Shown: positions 7,672-19,500 of the stretch, piece by piece | Position numbering within the stretch: position 1 is the stretch's first letter | Layout: each line of letters opens with the position of its first letter | Source of the DNA: Pirellulales bacterium | Lineage (GTDB): Bacteria; Planctomycetota; Planctomycetia; Pirellulales; JALHPA01 | DNA length: 37,208 bases | Reading direction: 5' to 3' | NCBI GenBank assembly: GCA_033762255.1 | Contig: JANRLT010000005.1 | Coordinates: 1 to 37,208 of the forward strand | Program-made: the position numbers and the translations under genes | Notes under the pieces: generated by a model | Told to the model about the DNA's origin: nothing | Databases searched by the model: none | What the model saw: only the letters and a program-made list of their open reading frames with translations

Positions 7672-8742
7672 ATGACGCCTGCTGGTTTGGCTGCGATTTA
7701 TTGTGTGCTAATTGTGGGGGCGTCGCTCCTGGGGGGTTGGTTGCCCCGTTTTATCCGGTTGACGCATGTGCGGATGCAAGTGGCGATTAGCTTTGTCGCG
7801 GGGGTGATTTTGGGGATTGGGCTGTTGCACCTAGTGCCACATGCTTACTTTGCCTTGGGAAATTTGGACCATGTGATGCTGTGGCTCATGGCGGGTTTTT
7901 TGCTGATGTTTTTTTTGCAGCGGCTGTTTCATTTTCACACGCATGAAATTCCCGAACCGAACAGCCATTCGGATGGTCAGACGCCAGGAACGGATCCGGC
8001 AAATGTTGGTTTAACCATTTTGCCGACGACTGGGACAATTTCGCACCAGCATGGGCCTGAATGCCAACATGGAGAATCTGGACATCACCATGATCACGAG
8101 CATGCGCTCCCTACCGGCTTGTGGGGATGGTTGGGGGTGTTTTTTGGGTTGGCCCTGCATAGCGTGATCGATGGCTTGGCCTTGGGGGCGGCGATTCAGG
8201 CGGAAGCGACGGAGGGGATCGTTTGGGGGGCGGGACTGGGGTATTTCTTGGCCGTGTTTTTGCACAAGCCGTTTGATTCGCTCTCGATCACTAGCCTGAT
8301 GCAGCACGCCGGATGGTCGGAGTGGCATTGCACGCTGGCAAATTTGGCCTATGCGGCGGTGGCTCCGCTGGGAGTGCTATTATTCTTTATGGGAGCGGCG
8401 CAGATTGGGGATCAATCGCTCTGGCTGGGGGGGACGTTGGCCTTTGGCGCGGGGGCTTGCCTGTGCATCGCAACGAGCGATCTATTGCCGGAATTGCAGT
8501 TTCACAGCCACCACCGCGTGGCCTTGTCAGTGGCATTGCTGTTGGGGTTGGGATTGGCTTGGGGGCTAGTCCTGGTGGAACAGCAGGGGCATGATCATAA
8601 CAGCCATGGGCATACGGGAAATATTCACACGGGTCAGGGGCATACGGGACATGATCACTCCAGTCATAGCCACACGACTCAGGGAGATACGGCGCCAGGT
8701 GGCGATCATCATGACCATAGTGGGCATGACCACGGTCCGTAG
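7672..8742 (+). CDS. ZIP-family divalent metal transporter with His-rich loop and tail
   Basis: The 356-residue product from ATG 7672 (a TTG six codons upstream is less likely) has about eight hydrophobic segments. The ZIP signature is visible in two helices: ALHSVIDGLALGAA (the HS..DG motif of TM4) and FLHKPFDSLSITSLM (the HK..DS motif of TM5, where many homologues have HE..HE). The loop after TM3 has HFHTHEIPE and HGPECQHGESGHHHDHEHA. The C-terminal tail from about residue 304 has some twenty His in HDH, HGH and HTG repeats. His-rich segments usually bind Zn or related metals on the way to the pore. Expected role: metal movement into the cytoplasm. The gene ends 149 bases before the second hairpin array. 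Confidence 0.88.
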   Translation: MTPAGLAAIYCVLIVGASLLGGWLPRFIRLTHVRMQVAISFVAGVILGIGLLHLVPHAYFALGNLDHVMLWLMAGFLLMFFLQRLFHFHTHEIPEPNSHSDGQTPGTDPANVGLTILPTTGTISHQHGPECQHGESGHHHDHEHALPTGLWGWLGVFFGLALHSVIDGLALGAAIQAEATEGIVWGAGLGYFLAVFLHKPFDSLSITSLMQHAGWSEWHCTLANLAYAAVAPLGVLLFFMGAAQIGDQSLWLGGTLAFGAGACLCIATSDLLPELQFHSHHRVALSVALLLGLGLAWGLVLVEQQGHDHNSHGHTGNIHTGQGHTGHDHSSHSHTTQGDTAPGGDHHDHSGHDHGP

Positions 8743-8891
8743 TTCCGCCATGTGTGCCAAAATTCATTATAGAAAGCGTGATGAGTCCCCAGTTATCGGG
8801 CTAGGGCTTCTCGAAGATGGTGTCTCAGTTCCGCCGATGGTAGCGACGGATTGCTGTTAGACTTCAACCCCGCGCTCGGCCGCACATCACA

Positions 8892-9167
8892 CGGCACCGG
8901 GACGGTGCCTGCTACGTTGCCTACGGCACCGGGATGGTGCCTGCTACGTTGCCCACGGCACCGGGACGGTGCCTGCTACGTTACCTACGGCACGGGACGG
9001 TGCCTGCTACCTTGTCCACGGCACCGGGACGGTGCCTGCTACGTTACCTACGGCACCGGGACGGTGCCTGCTACGTTGCCCACGGCACCGGGACGGTGCC
9101 TGCTACGTTGCCCACGGCACCGGGACGGTGCCTGCTACGTTACCTACGGCACGGGATGGTGCCTACT
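8892..9167. repeat. Second array of 9 tandem 31/32-bp hairpin repeats between convergent genes
   Basis: Nine units of the same GGCACC/GGTGCC hairpin with TGCTAC and 7-9-base spacers are counted, eight complete and a ninth degenerate. Spacer variants differ partly from the first array (GTTACCTAC occurs here, GTTACTCAC there). The last unit has lost three bases and runs into the minus-strand gene, whose TAG stop at 9163-9165 lies in what remains of the repeat's GTAGC. It sits between the convergent ZIP and four-helix membrane genes, the same placement as array 1. Confidence 0.92.
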
Positions 9168-9783
9168 CCAATCCCTGGTCCGCGCGAATCATCGCCACAT
9201 GGTCCATGAACAGCCCGATGAGCGCTCCTTGGGCCCGCAGGTAGCTCCCCTGGATAAAAAAACAGAGGCCCACCCAGCCAATGGACAGTAGCGCCGCCGT
9301 GTAATGCCAGACGATCCAGGTTTCGCTGGGAAAGCTGCCAGCGCGGGGGTCGTTGCGCAGCGGATCGGACAAAGCCCCGAGCGCGGCCAGCCCGACCAGA
9401 CTCAGCATGGAGAGCACGCCCCAGGGAAAGCTTTTGCGCTTGTTGATTTGAGCCTCTTCCATCCATTCCTCCGGGACACCATACGTTAGGCCGACTTCCT
9501 TGCACCAGCGGCTGGTTCCGATCATATAGGTAATGGCCAGGCTATTGACCAGCATGACCAAAATCGCCGAGCCAATCCCCATCAGGCGATGCGTGTTGAG
9601 GTACGTCGTGGCGGGCCGGTGTTCCGCCTGAAATGCCTGAATGCGGACGGTGTCGCCGGACTGTTGGACCCGGTACGCCTGCCGCATGAGATCAGGATAA
9701 TCGCCAATGGATAACCCGACCGCCAAAGTCGCCACGAGCATGATCAGGGCCACGACGGCCAACGGGGTAAATATGCGAATCAC
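9163..9783 (-). CDS. Four-helix integral membrane protein, unknown function
   Basis: The 206-residue product has hydrophobic helices at about residues 5-26, 67-90, 120-138 and 152-175. The first loop (~30-60) is polar and periplasmic in the simplest topology. His residues sit at the start of the second helix (LNTHRLMGIG) and the fourth (IVWHYTAALL). Such placement can ligate heme in four-helix membrane cytochromes, but the match is only suggestive. The start used is a GTG at 9783 with no strong ribosome-binding site. The stop codon is contributed by the last unit of the hairpin array. I do not recognise a named family. Confidence 0.7.
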   Translation of the reverse strand: MIRIFTPLAVVALIMLVATLAVGLSIGDYPDLMRQAYRVQQSGDTVRIQAFQAEHRPATTYLNTHRLMGIGSAILVMLVNSLAITYMIGTSRWCKEVGLTYGVPEEWMEEAQINKRKSFPWGVLSMLSLVGLAALGALSDPLRNDPRAGSFPSETWIVWHYTAALLSIGWVGLCFFIQGSYLRAQGALIGLFMDHVAMIRADQGLE

Positions 9784-10516
9784 GGTGATTGATACAAAAG
9801 GGGGGTGCGGAAACGCGCAGGCCGCGTAGTTTTATAGCCCGCAAGCGTGGCAATACGTCTATTCTTAGAATAGCACCCCGGCGACAATTCGTGTAGGAGC
9901 GGGGGACTGGTCAATTCCAGATTGACGCGTTGGAAGAGACGGAATGATGTTGATTTCCAGGGACTACCGTGGTGCGGGCTTCAGCAAGTAGGCCAAGGGG
10001 ATTGGATTACCACCGAGTCGGGAGTCTGACGCGGTGAGAGCGTGTTTGGCAAAGAAGCTTGTTCGCGGAAGACTCCTGACCCCCTACGCCTTGTTCAGCC
10101 ACTCCCGACCCCTGCGCTACTTGCAAACTGCGATAGGAATCGGCCCGTTGGCCCTTCCCTTTTCATTTTCCTTTAACCTAGGGCGACGCTGCGCTTGCCG
10201 CAATTCTAATAAGCACGTCTGGGATAGGTCGGGCCCTTGGCCCGCAAGTAAACTTTGCACATTGCGAAGTTTTGAAAGGTTTGAAGCAAAGGTTCCGGTA
10301 ATCCGCGCCTGTAGTACTTCACCGCCGATGCCATCGGCGGCTTTGTGAATGTAGTTATCGCCGATGCATTACCGCGAAGCGGTTTCGCAACATAGCCCAG
10401 CGGTTGGAGCGCAGCGAACAACCCTGGGAAAACTAAAATCCAAACACCATAAACCAAATACCTAGCTCCGCTACGTTTCATAACCGCATTGCGGTAGAAT
10501 TCCCCATTCATCATTC
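9784..10516. other. Gene-free 733-bp stretch with dispersed repeats
   Basis: No credible gene is seen. The left part holds the upstream region of the gene at 9783. The right part (about 10300-10480) reads like a decayed dispersed repeat. It contains the hairpin at 10322 and a second small hairpin ACCGC-GAA-GCGGT at 10371-10383. Short frames across it show no start signal or protein-like composition. Confidence 0.6.
10311..10354. repeat. Hairpin CCGCCGAT/ATCGGCGG with flanking GTAG on both sides
   Basis: An 8-bp perfect stem (10322-10329 with 10333-10340) surrounds a GCC loop. It is extended outward by TTCA (10318-10321) and TGAA (10346-10349), and bracketed by GTAG at 10311 and 10351. It lies ~170 bases downstream of the giant gene's stop and could act as a processing or termination signal, though no T-tract follows. 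Confidence 0.55.
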
Positions 10517-13500
10517 TTACTTTGGCTTTTCGTCCATCCCCTGCAAGACTTGCTGTTCCAGGTGCGGTAGCTTGCCCAGTTCGCCGTTAAAGCGTTCGGG
10601 CCAAACCCGCCCGCGCAGTTGATTTAAGGTCTCCCGCGCTTCCCCCCAGGCCTTGGTTTGAATTTGCGCCTCCGCCAGGCGCACCAGTCCCGTCGGTTCC
10701 AGGCTGCGCAGTTCCGCCACTTTTTGCCACAGGGGAATCGCCAACGCCCACTGTTGCCGCTGGCCGCGAATTTCCGCGAGCGCGGTAAAGCTTTCGGACT
10801 CGGTCGGGGCGGCCTCGATGATGGAGGTCAACGCCCGCTCCTCGGCATCCGGGCCAAATGTTTTCTGGTCGGCGGCCAGTTTTTCGGCCAGTTTGCTATA
10901 CAGACTGGCGTTGCGGCGATCCTGCTCGATCCACTTCTGTAGCACCGCCACGGCCTGTTTGGTATCGCCCAGCTTTTCCAGCGATTCCAGCCAGACACCA
11001 AAAATTTGTGCATTTGTGGGCTGCAAATCGTAGGCATGCTGAAACTGGGTAACCGCTAGCTCATGCTGGTTGGAAGTGGCCAAGACCTGGGCCAGTGTCA
11101 GCCGCAAAATCGGCCAATCCTGATTCGTCCGCGCGATGCGGGCGTCCAGTTCCTGGATAAAAGCCGGCAGATCGGCGATTTTCTCCACGATCTCCCGCAG
11201 ATTTCGCAGCGTGTTTTCGCGTTCACTATAACGCGGATCCCAGCAACTGACCGCACTGAGGGCCGCGTCCACCGCCGCTTCGTTTTTATTTTGGGCGATT
11301 AACGCCTTCGACAGGGAAATATACAAATCCGATAAAAAGCGGTCCCCCTGCCCGGCGGCGGTATTGTCAGCCAGCCGCAGGGAAATGGCCTCGGACAAGT
11401 ACTTTTCCGCCTCGGGATACAATTCGACGGACAGGCAGGCATCGCCCAGCGATTGAATATTGCCCACCAGCCAGCGCCCCCCGGCATGAAAATGTTTGTC
11501 CGTCGCGGCCAGCAGTTCGGACAATTGTTGTGGTCGTTTAGCGGCAAAGTACGCCTGCATGAGCCGCGTGCGGTGCCGCATTTCATCGGGACGCGCGGCG
11601 ACAAATTGCTCCAAGAGCGCGATCGCTTCGGGCGAACGGTTCCGGTCGATCAAGTGCTGGACCAGCACTTCCTGTCCGCCAAAGTCCAGCAGTTGAGCTT
11701 TATCGGCGGCGAATAAAATCTCAATCGAGCGATCATAGCGATGCAGCCCGCTCCACAGGTATTCGGCGATAAACATGATATGCCGATGGGAGTTGACGTT
11801 TTGGGCCAGGACCTCGTTGGCGATGGCCACCATTTCCTCCGCTTTGGCGTGCCAAAAATAGGAATAGTCGATATGCGTCATTTCCCGCTGCGTGGTTTGC
11901 AGGGTTTGCAGTTCCTGCCGCAGGACGTCGGCGACGATCTTCCACAGCCGCGGCTCCAACTCGCGGTATTCGTCATTATCGGCGGTGATGGACGCGCGGT
12001 ATTGGGCCAGTAACCCCCCCAGATTTCGCCAGGCGTTGTTCCAGTCGTACCGCAGCCGGTCGGGGTATTGCTCGTACCGTTCGATAACGTACCGCAGCGC
12101 GGCCACCAGCCCGAGGGATTCCTTTACGATGGATGCGGGCAGCGTCACGGTGTTGGCATATTGCTGCACCTGCTTTTCCAGAATGCCGGGCATGACCGTG
12201 AATGCCAGTTTACGCACTTCTGCCATGGTCGCGGGTAATTTGCGTTCATGGCCAATCCCCAGGGCATCCACCCACAGGCGGGTAAGCTCGTAACGCTCGT
12301 GTTCCTGGTCGGCGGCGTCGATTTTTTGCTGATAAAATCGTGTGACCGCAGGTAGTAACTCGTTCCCCGCCCCAATGCTGACCGAGCCTTGCTCGCGCAG
12401 CGCTCGATTATACAGTTCGGCCAGGCGATATAGCACCCGCTGGCGCAGGCTGGTGTTGGCAGCCTGGTCCATGACCGGAATCAACAGGTCTTCGCCCGCG
12501 CTAAACTGCTTTTGATATTCATGCATGCCGATCAGGCTAAAGAAATTGTCAATTTCCTCGATGGGCCAAGAGTTTTCATGCTGGGCCAAAAAACGCTCGC
12601 AGGTGACGCGCATCCGCCGCAAGCCATCCTGAGGACGCTCTAGATTGTAAAATTCCAGTTCGGCGATCGCGCGGCCTAGGTGCAGGTCATCGGTACTGCC
12701 GGGCTTGACCAGTTTGGTCAATTCTGCCAATTGCCGCAGTTGCTCGGCGGCCAGTTCCCAATGCGGCACCCTGCCCAGCTTGGTCAGGAATATCCCCATG
12801 AGCGCTGGCTCGTTCGGTTGCCATTCGCGATTAAAGGCGCGCTGCAGGGCCGCCACGCTGGCCGTAATATGCGGACCGGGCTGGTTGAGGACCGCCGCGG
12901 CCTGATATTCGACCAGGGCCTCTACCAGATCGAGCGCGCGGGCGTCGGTGGTAGTGAGCTTGCCGGTGCGAATTTGTTTAATTTCGGCCAGAATTTCATC
13001 GGCGGTGGATTCCACGCGTATCACATCCAGCGTCCCGTGCAGAGTCTCCATAAAGCGGTAAATCTGCTGCGCGGAGCGGCCTAGGACCGCGCGGGGAATG
13101 ATCCGCAGCAGGCGAAAATCCGCGCTCGAGAGATACAACTGCCGCAGTTCGCTGAGGTAATTTTCGGGTTGGCTCGATTTTTCAAAGAGCGCGCGAATCG
13201 CCAAGAGTTGGTTGTCGTCGATGGTGGTGGGGAGTGTTCCCCCCGACTGCCAGCGATAGCAAACATTATTAAAAATGTTATTAAGCTGTGATTCCGGTAG
13301 CAGCCGCCAGGCCCGCAGTCGCGCGTCGTCGTATTTGTCGCGCTGATTGAGCGCCAAATACCACTGCGCGAGTGTCTGGTAGTCCCCTGGAGTAAGCAGC
13401 TTGCGGCTGGCGGCGGTTTCAAACAGCGTGACCGCCGTGGACAGGTCTCCCTGTTCGGCCAGCAACTTGGCTAGGGCCACTGGCCAGGGGGACGTTGGTT

Positions 13501-16500
13501 CCGCCGCCGCGCTCCAGACTCGCACGACGCGTAGCAGTTCGTCGATTTGGTTGGTGGCGACCAGCCACTGGTATTGCAGTTTTTGCCAGGGGAAACGCTC
13601 TTCGGCGGGAAAATCCAAACCAGCGGCGATGAATTTGGCCAGCCGTTCCTTCCAGTTGGCTCCCACCGATTCCCGCGCGGTCAAGGAAAGTATCGTGATA
13701 AACGCCCGCTCCCGCAGTTCCCCGGCGATTGCCGCCGCCTGAATCTTTTGGGCTTGGGCCAAGAGCTGGGCCGGATTTTGATCGTCGATCAACTCTAACT
13801 CGGTGGCGGGATCGGCGGGAGAATTGCCTCCGACACCGGGGAGTTCTGGCTGCAGGGGTTTTTCTTGCTGTTCCCGTTCGGTGGCGTCATCCTCGGCCGC
13901 GCGGAAGGGGACCTCCCCCACGATTTGCCAGCAGAACTCCAGTGTTTCGGTCAGGTTGGCGTCGGTGGGAACCTGCAGATAGGCCTGTTCCACGCGGATC
14001 CAATTGGCCAGCGCGGCGGCCTGCTCGGCGGGTGGCGTGCGGCTGTCAATTTCTTTGACTGGCTCTGCCGCGGGATTTCCGGCTGCGGGCTGATTGACAT
14101 TGCCAGCCTGGGCCAATACTTTTTCATGCTCGGAAATGTAACGCTCGATCAACTGCGCGCGGGCGGTATCGCGGATTTTCTGTTCCTCGGCGGCGCGCTC
14201 GGTGCGCGTGAGCTTATTGACGCCCCCTTGATCCCGCCACGCGGTCAGGCCCGCTGTGATCCGCATTTGCAACAGCGCATCGGTATAGCGGTGCAATAGG
14301 CCCAATTGTTCGAATAGGGGGAGTTGTTCATCGGAGGTTGTGCGCAATTCACGCAGGATCGTGAAGAGTTCATCCTCGATGGCAGGCGTCCAGGGAAGGC
14401 CTAGCAGGTGATCGACCAGTTCGCGGCGGAGTTGGGTCACTTGGTTTGCCGGCGCGGTTTGCAGGCGTTCGCGGAGGAACGGCAGCAACTCGGTGTCGGC
14501 GAATTTATTGACATAGATCAGCCGCAGTGCGTTCCCCAGCGCGGCCCGATCGGCATCGGTTTTGACCGCGCGAAAACGCTCGCGCAGGATTTTTGCGATA
14601 GGCTGCCACAAGGCTGCTGGCACCTCGCTGGCGGACAGATACTTGCGATTGTTGATCGGTTCGGCCACGGACAACTGCCCGGTCAGGGCGTGTTCCGTCG
14701 CCAGGGACGTTTGCTCTGGCGTCAGCTGGTCCGCACGCTCGCGCAGCTGGGCAAAAAACCACGCCCGCAGTTCATCACCCGGCGTGCTATCCAGTATGTT
14801 CGAGCCTAAAATCGTTTGCACATAAGAAAAGTTGTGCTGATGGTCAAAGAAGTGGCGGGTCGCTGCGGCCAGGGTGGGATGCCACTTATGCGCGCCCAGT
14901 TGCAGGTTGAGCCGCCAGACGCCCCCCCGCATATAGTTGAGCGCGGCATCCAGCTTGACGCGCTGTGTCGGCGACAGCTTAGAGGCAACTTGCCCCTCCG
15001 CCAGCCACTGCGCGGCCAGTTTGTCGGCTTCGGCTAGTTTGTTATTGAAAACCAGGGCCGCTAGGTATTGCTCGTGGGCGCTGCGGGATTCGGGCAACTG
15101 CTCTATCGCCGCCGTGGTCCGCTGTAATACTTCCGGCCAGCGGCCCAGTTGCGCTAAATAGTCCAAGTATTTTTCTTGCAACGCTTCACGGTGGTATTGA
15201 TCCAGTTTGACGGGGCGATCCAGCTCTTTTTGGAGCCAGGCAAAGGCAGGGGTGAACTCGCCCAGGGCCACCAGCCGATCGGTGTATTGCGTTTGGCGGT
15301 AGACTTCCCAGGGAGCGGCTTCCGCCAGTTGCCGGGCACGGTCCAGGACCTCGCGCTGGCGATTCAGGTTTTGCAAGAGGTAATACTCGTTCTGCACAAA
15401 GGTATCCATGGCGTTTGCGAATTTTGGCGCGCGGTCATAAACCGGCCGCAAAATTTGCAACAGTTCCCACTGTTCTTCGGGACTGGAGACTGTTTGTGCC
15501 TGGCTATAAATCCAGTTGGCCAGCGGCAATTCCTGCGGCTGCGCGTTGGCGGCCAGTTGTTTGGCCGCGGCCAACAAGATGACGCGGGCTTCCTCGTTGC
15601 GGCGCATCGTGGAGAGTATGAGCGGCCGCAGCCATTTACTACCCGGTTTGGCCGCGGTCAGTTTTTCTAGTTCGGCAACATGGGTCAGGGCCTCATCCCA
15701 TTGCTGATTGAGGCAATTATGCACCAACAGCACCAGCCGGTCGTTGATCCCGGCCTGCCCGGCGGCGGCAGCGGCCCGCGCGGGGGCGAGTGTGGGGAAC
15801 GGCGCGGTTACCAGGATCGTTTGCGCGCGGGGGGCCAACTCCGTTTCCAGCTTTTTGGTAAAGTCGGCGGCGGTCAGTTCAGCCACGCTGCGCGTGACTT
15901 CGTGAATGGACTGTCCCTCGGCGTTGTTGGTTTGCAGTTTGGTCCACCACCACACTCCCCCTGCCCGCACAAAGTCGCTGTAATCGTCGGTGCCAACCAA
16001 CTTCCCATTTTGATGGGTCTCGCGGCGGAGCAGGACTTTGCGTTCAGTGTCGATGGTATACTCGTGGCGATAGTTATCGTCACTGGCCAGGATCAGCTTG
16101 GCCCGGTTGGGGCCCGCCGCCTCCACTGTCGCGGTCAAGTAAACCTGATTCGCCAGCAGTGTGGTAATGGAACCATCATTAAATGTTGTGGGAAACGTGG
16201 TCAGTTCCCGCCGCAGCGCGGGCCGCGCGGTCCCCCAACCCGACATGAGCGAAAAGACTCCCCGCTGATCTGGCTGGCAATAATTGACCAAGACTTCGCT
16301 ATTGTCCAACAGCGACCGTGTCAGCCACCCTTGGGAAGAAAAGAGCGTTAGATCCTCGCCGATGCCATACTCGCGGCCCCACTGTGGTTCAAAACTCTTT
16401 TCCCGGCGGATAACCTCGACGCCGCCGGGATGCTGGAGCAAGGTTTCCGTGATTAATAGCGACTTGGCCAGGGCGATGGCCTCTGGAGACCACTTGGTGG

Positions 16501-19500
16501 GTTGCGGTGTGGGCCAAGTTTCTCGCGCGGCGGGGGCCGAAATACTGGGCAAGAGCGCGTCCAGCCACTGCAGATAGTCGGGGGATTGTTCATAGTAGAT
16601 TCCCCGCCCCGCCATGCTGTAGGGTTTACGGAGCATGGGAGTGGTATCATCGAAAAGGGAATATCCAGCTCTAGCGCCTGAGGCACTGAGACCGGCAAAT
16701 CCATCAAAGTATGTGCCATTACTAATAATCGGCTGGCCAGCATAGGCTAATTCTGATTCACTGCCACCAAAAGGTTCATCCATTAGCATCCGCACGGACT
16801 TGCGGTCGGATTCTCGCTTGAGTCGCAACCCCAGCGATAATTCCTCGACACCAAATTCTCCATTCTGGCCATTGACATCCCAAAATTCGCTTTTGTTTTC
16901 GGCCGAAAGCTTTTGGCTAACTTCTTTATCCGACACCGAGAGACTTTCACGGCGGACCAGTTCTTCACGAAAATAGTTTTCCCCATCGGATTCCGCTAGA
17001 ACATCAAGCATATCCCCTCCCCCGCCCATGCCGCCTAGCATTGGCCCACTCGCCCAGACATCAAAGCGGCCATCGGTAGCGCTCATACTCCCCAAGGGTC
17101 CACTGGCGGGCATTGCCCCCCGCTGAAAGAAGAATCTATGCAGCGTATCCTTGGACCGAAACTCTGGCGAGCCAAGATAGCTCCTCCTGTAATGGGATTG
17201 CTCTGAAAATAATTCACTATTACGGCCCAGCTGCGACCATTGGGCCAAAAGCGACGCCCGCAGGCCCGAGCGCCAGGCCCCCGCCTGTTGCCTTTGTTGC
17301 TGCAAGAGTTCAAAGTTGGCCTTGGCGGTGGCGGCGGCAAAAAACTCCTCGCCATCGCGCATCAGGTAGCGCCGCTGCACCTTGAACCGCTGCCGGTCGG
17401 CGTCGGTCTCCAGCACCAAGAGCGACGTATACGGCGTGATGATATGAAATTCTTCTGAGAGGGCGATAATTTGGTCGCGGATCGCCGGATTTGTCCCTTG
17501 CTGCAACAGAAAGTCCAAATGCCCCCGTGCCCAGAGGCGCGGGATGAACGAGTTGCCAGCGTCATTATCCGGCAGATTCAGCCGCGCGGCGTAGCGCACG
17601 GTTTCCTGGCCCCGTTTGCCGGTGATGATGACTTCGCCAGTTTGGTTATCTCCGGTTGGCAGATAACGCCCCACGATGATCTGTTGCGTCCCCGCGGCCA
17701 GATTGGGCAGGCGTTCGGGATAGACCGCGGCCACTTGCAATCCGCGAAAATCGACCGCCAAATCCGTCAAACCGGGATTGGCGATTTCCTGTAGCAACTG
17801 CTTGGCCACCAGTACCGGAGTTTGTTCGCCCGTGATCTGCCGCAAGGATCCACGGCCCGCGTTGGCAATTCCCCGTAGCACCGCCAATTCATAGGTATTG
17901 TCCACGGTGACCGCGTGAAAGGTGAGGTTTTTGCCCAGCTGGGGTGTTTCTTTATGGTCTGTAGCGGGGGCTGGCGCAGGTGCTTCTTTGCCATCAATAA
18001 CGTCCGTGGTGGGTGCCTGCCCACTCGCGGGTGCCTGCACGGCTAATTGCCGCGTTAGATGTTTCACAAACTGTTGCGGATCACTTTGGCCGGCGGTGAC
18101 GATCCCATCGCCGATGTAAACGACGGTCGCTCCGGCGGGAGCTTTTTCCAGGACACTGGTAAACGCCAACTCCAGGTTTGTCCAACCCAGCGATGGCCGG
18201 GCCTCGAGGAATTTTTGCGTTTTTTCCAGGTTTTCCGGTGTGGGGGCTAGGGGTTCCACATTCGCCCAAGTGGTCTGGACATCGGCGGCGGCCAGCAGAT
18301 AGCGGTCGTCCGCACCTAGGCTGCCGACGAGGGCGGTGACAAATTCCCCCTGGAGGCGGCGTTGGTCGGCGTCGAGGGAAGCCGAGGTATCGCAGAGGAG
18401 CACGAGATTGAGCGGCGTGCCGTCGGGAAGTGTCTCGCGCTGCCATTTGTCCGCGCCCGTGGGGGGCATCAGTTGCAAAAGAAAATAACCGTCGCTGCCG
18501 CGGCGATGGGCGATCGCCGCCAGATCGGGCCGCTGGTCATCCAGTTCAAACACCAGCTCAAAGTCTTGCTCCGGAGTGAATTCTTGCGCGCTAAAGTCGA
18601 TTTGTGCGGCATGGGGTGTTTTACTGATCCGCACCGGATGTGTGGGGGAACTGACGGTCTTGAGCTGGGTTGTGGAATCGACGATGACGGACAGGGACAA
18701 TTCGCGCAAGGGAGTCTGCCGTAACAGTTCGCTCCGGAGGGCGTAATTGTAGCGAAACGCATTTCCCCGCAGGGGTAAAACCTGCGTATAGACGATTTTG
18801 ATCCGCTTTTCGGATTGGGCTTCGATGGGAAATACCCGCGCCTTAAAGAGGTTGCCGGCGGTCCATTCCAGCAGGCCGGGATCGCGACGCTCGCGAAGGA
18901 TCGTTTCATAAATTTCGCGGGCACGCTGCTTTTCCACCACATCGGCCTCGACCAGTTCGTTGCCAATCCACATGCCAAACCCGCTGATGGAGGCGTCCTG
19001 GGGGAGAGGAAAATGAAAGATCCCCTCCAGGCGGCTGTTCGTCCGGTTGACAAAGGATTCTTCGATGGTGGTGCGGGCGATTTGGTCCTTGATTTCGACC
19101 GTGACTTTGTGATAGCCCACGGTCAGGGGGACATTGCGACCGTCCGGCATGGTGACGACCAAGGAGCCGAGCATTTCGTTGACGGCGGTGCCGTCGAACC
19201 CCGCTAGCCATTTGGGTTCCACAGGCGTAACGGCCAATTGATTGGCGGGCGTCGTGTGCAGAATTTTTTGGCCGGAGGCGATTTTTTCGGAACCTTGCAG
19301 CGGGCCGAGCAGCGTAAATTCCGGCAGTTTGTCGGTCGGTTGTTTGACGCGGACCTCCCCCCGATGCAGCTTGGCCTGGGATGGGGTCAGGCATTCGACC
19401 AGCGTTCCCGGTCCCAGCGTCAGTTCGGTTTGCGAATTCAACGTAAGCTTGACCGCGTTGGCCCCGCGCAGTTCCGTGCGAATCCAGTCGCCGGGTTGAA

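Noticed and set aside
8851-9291. Plus-strand frames across the second repeat array
   Set aside because: Same cause as in the first array; they also run into the minus-strand membrane protein gene.
10206-10514. A minus-strand frame of 102 residues with FPGLFAALQPLGYVAKPLRG
   Set aside because: It spans dispersed hairpins and looks like translated repeat sequence. I treat it as non-coding.
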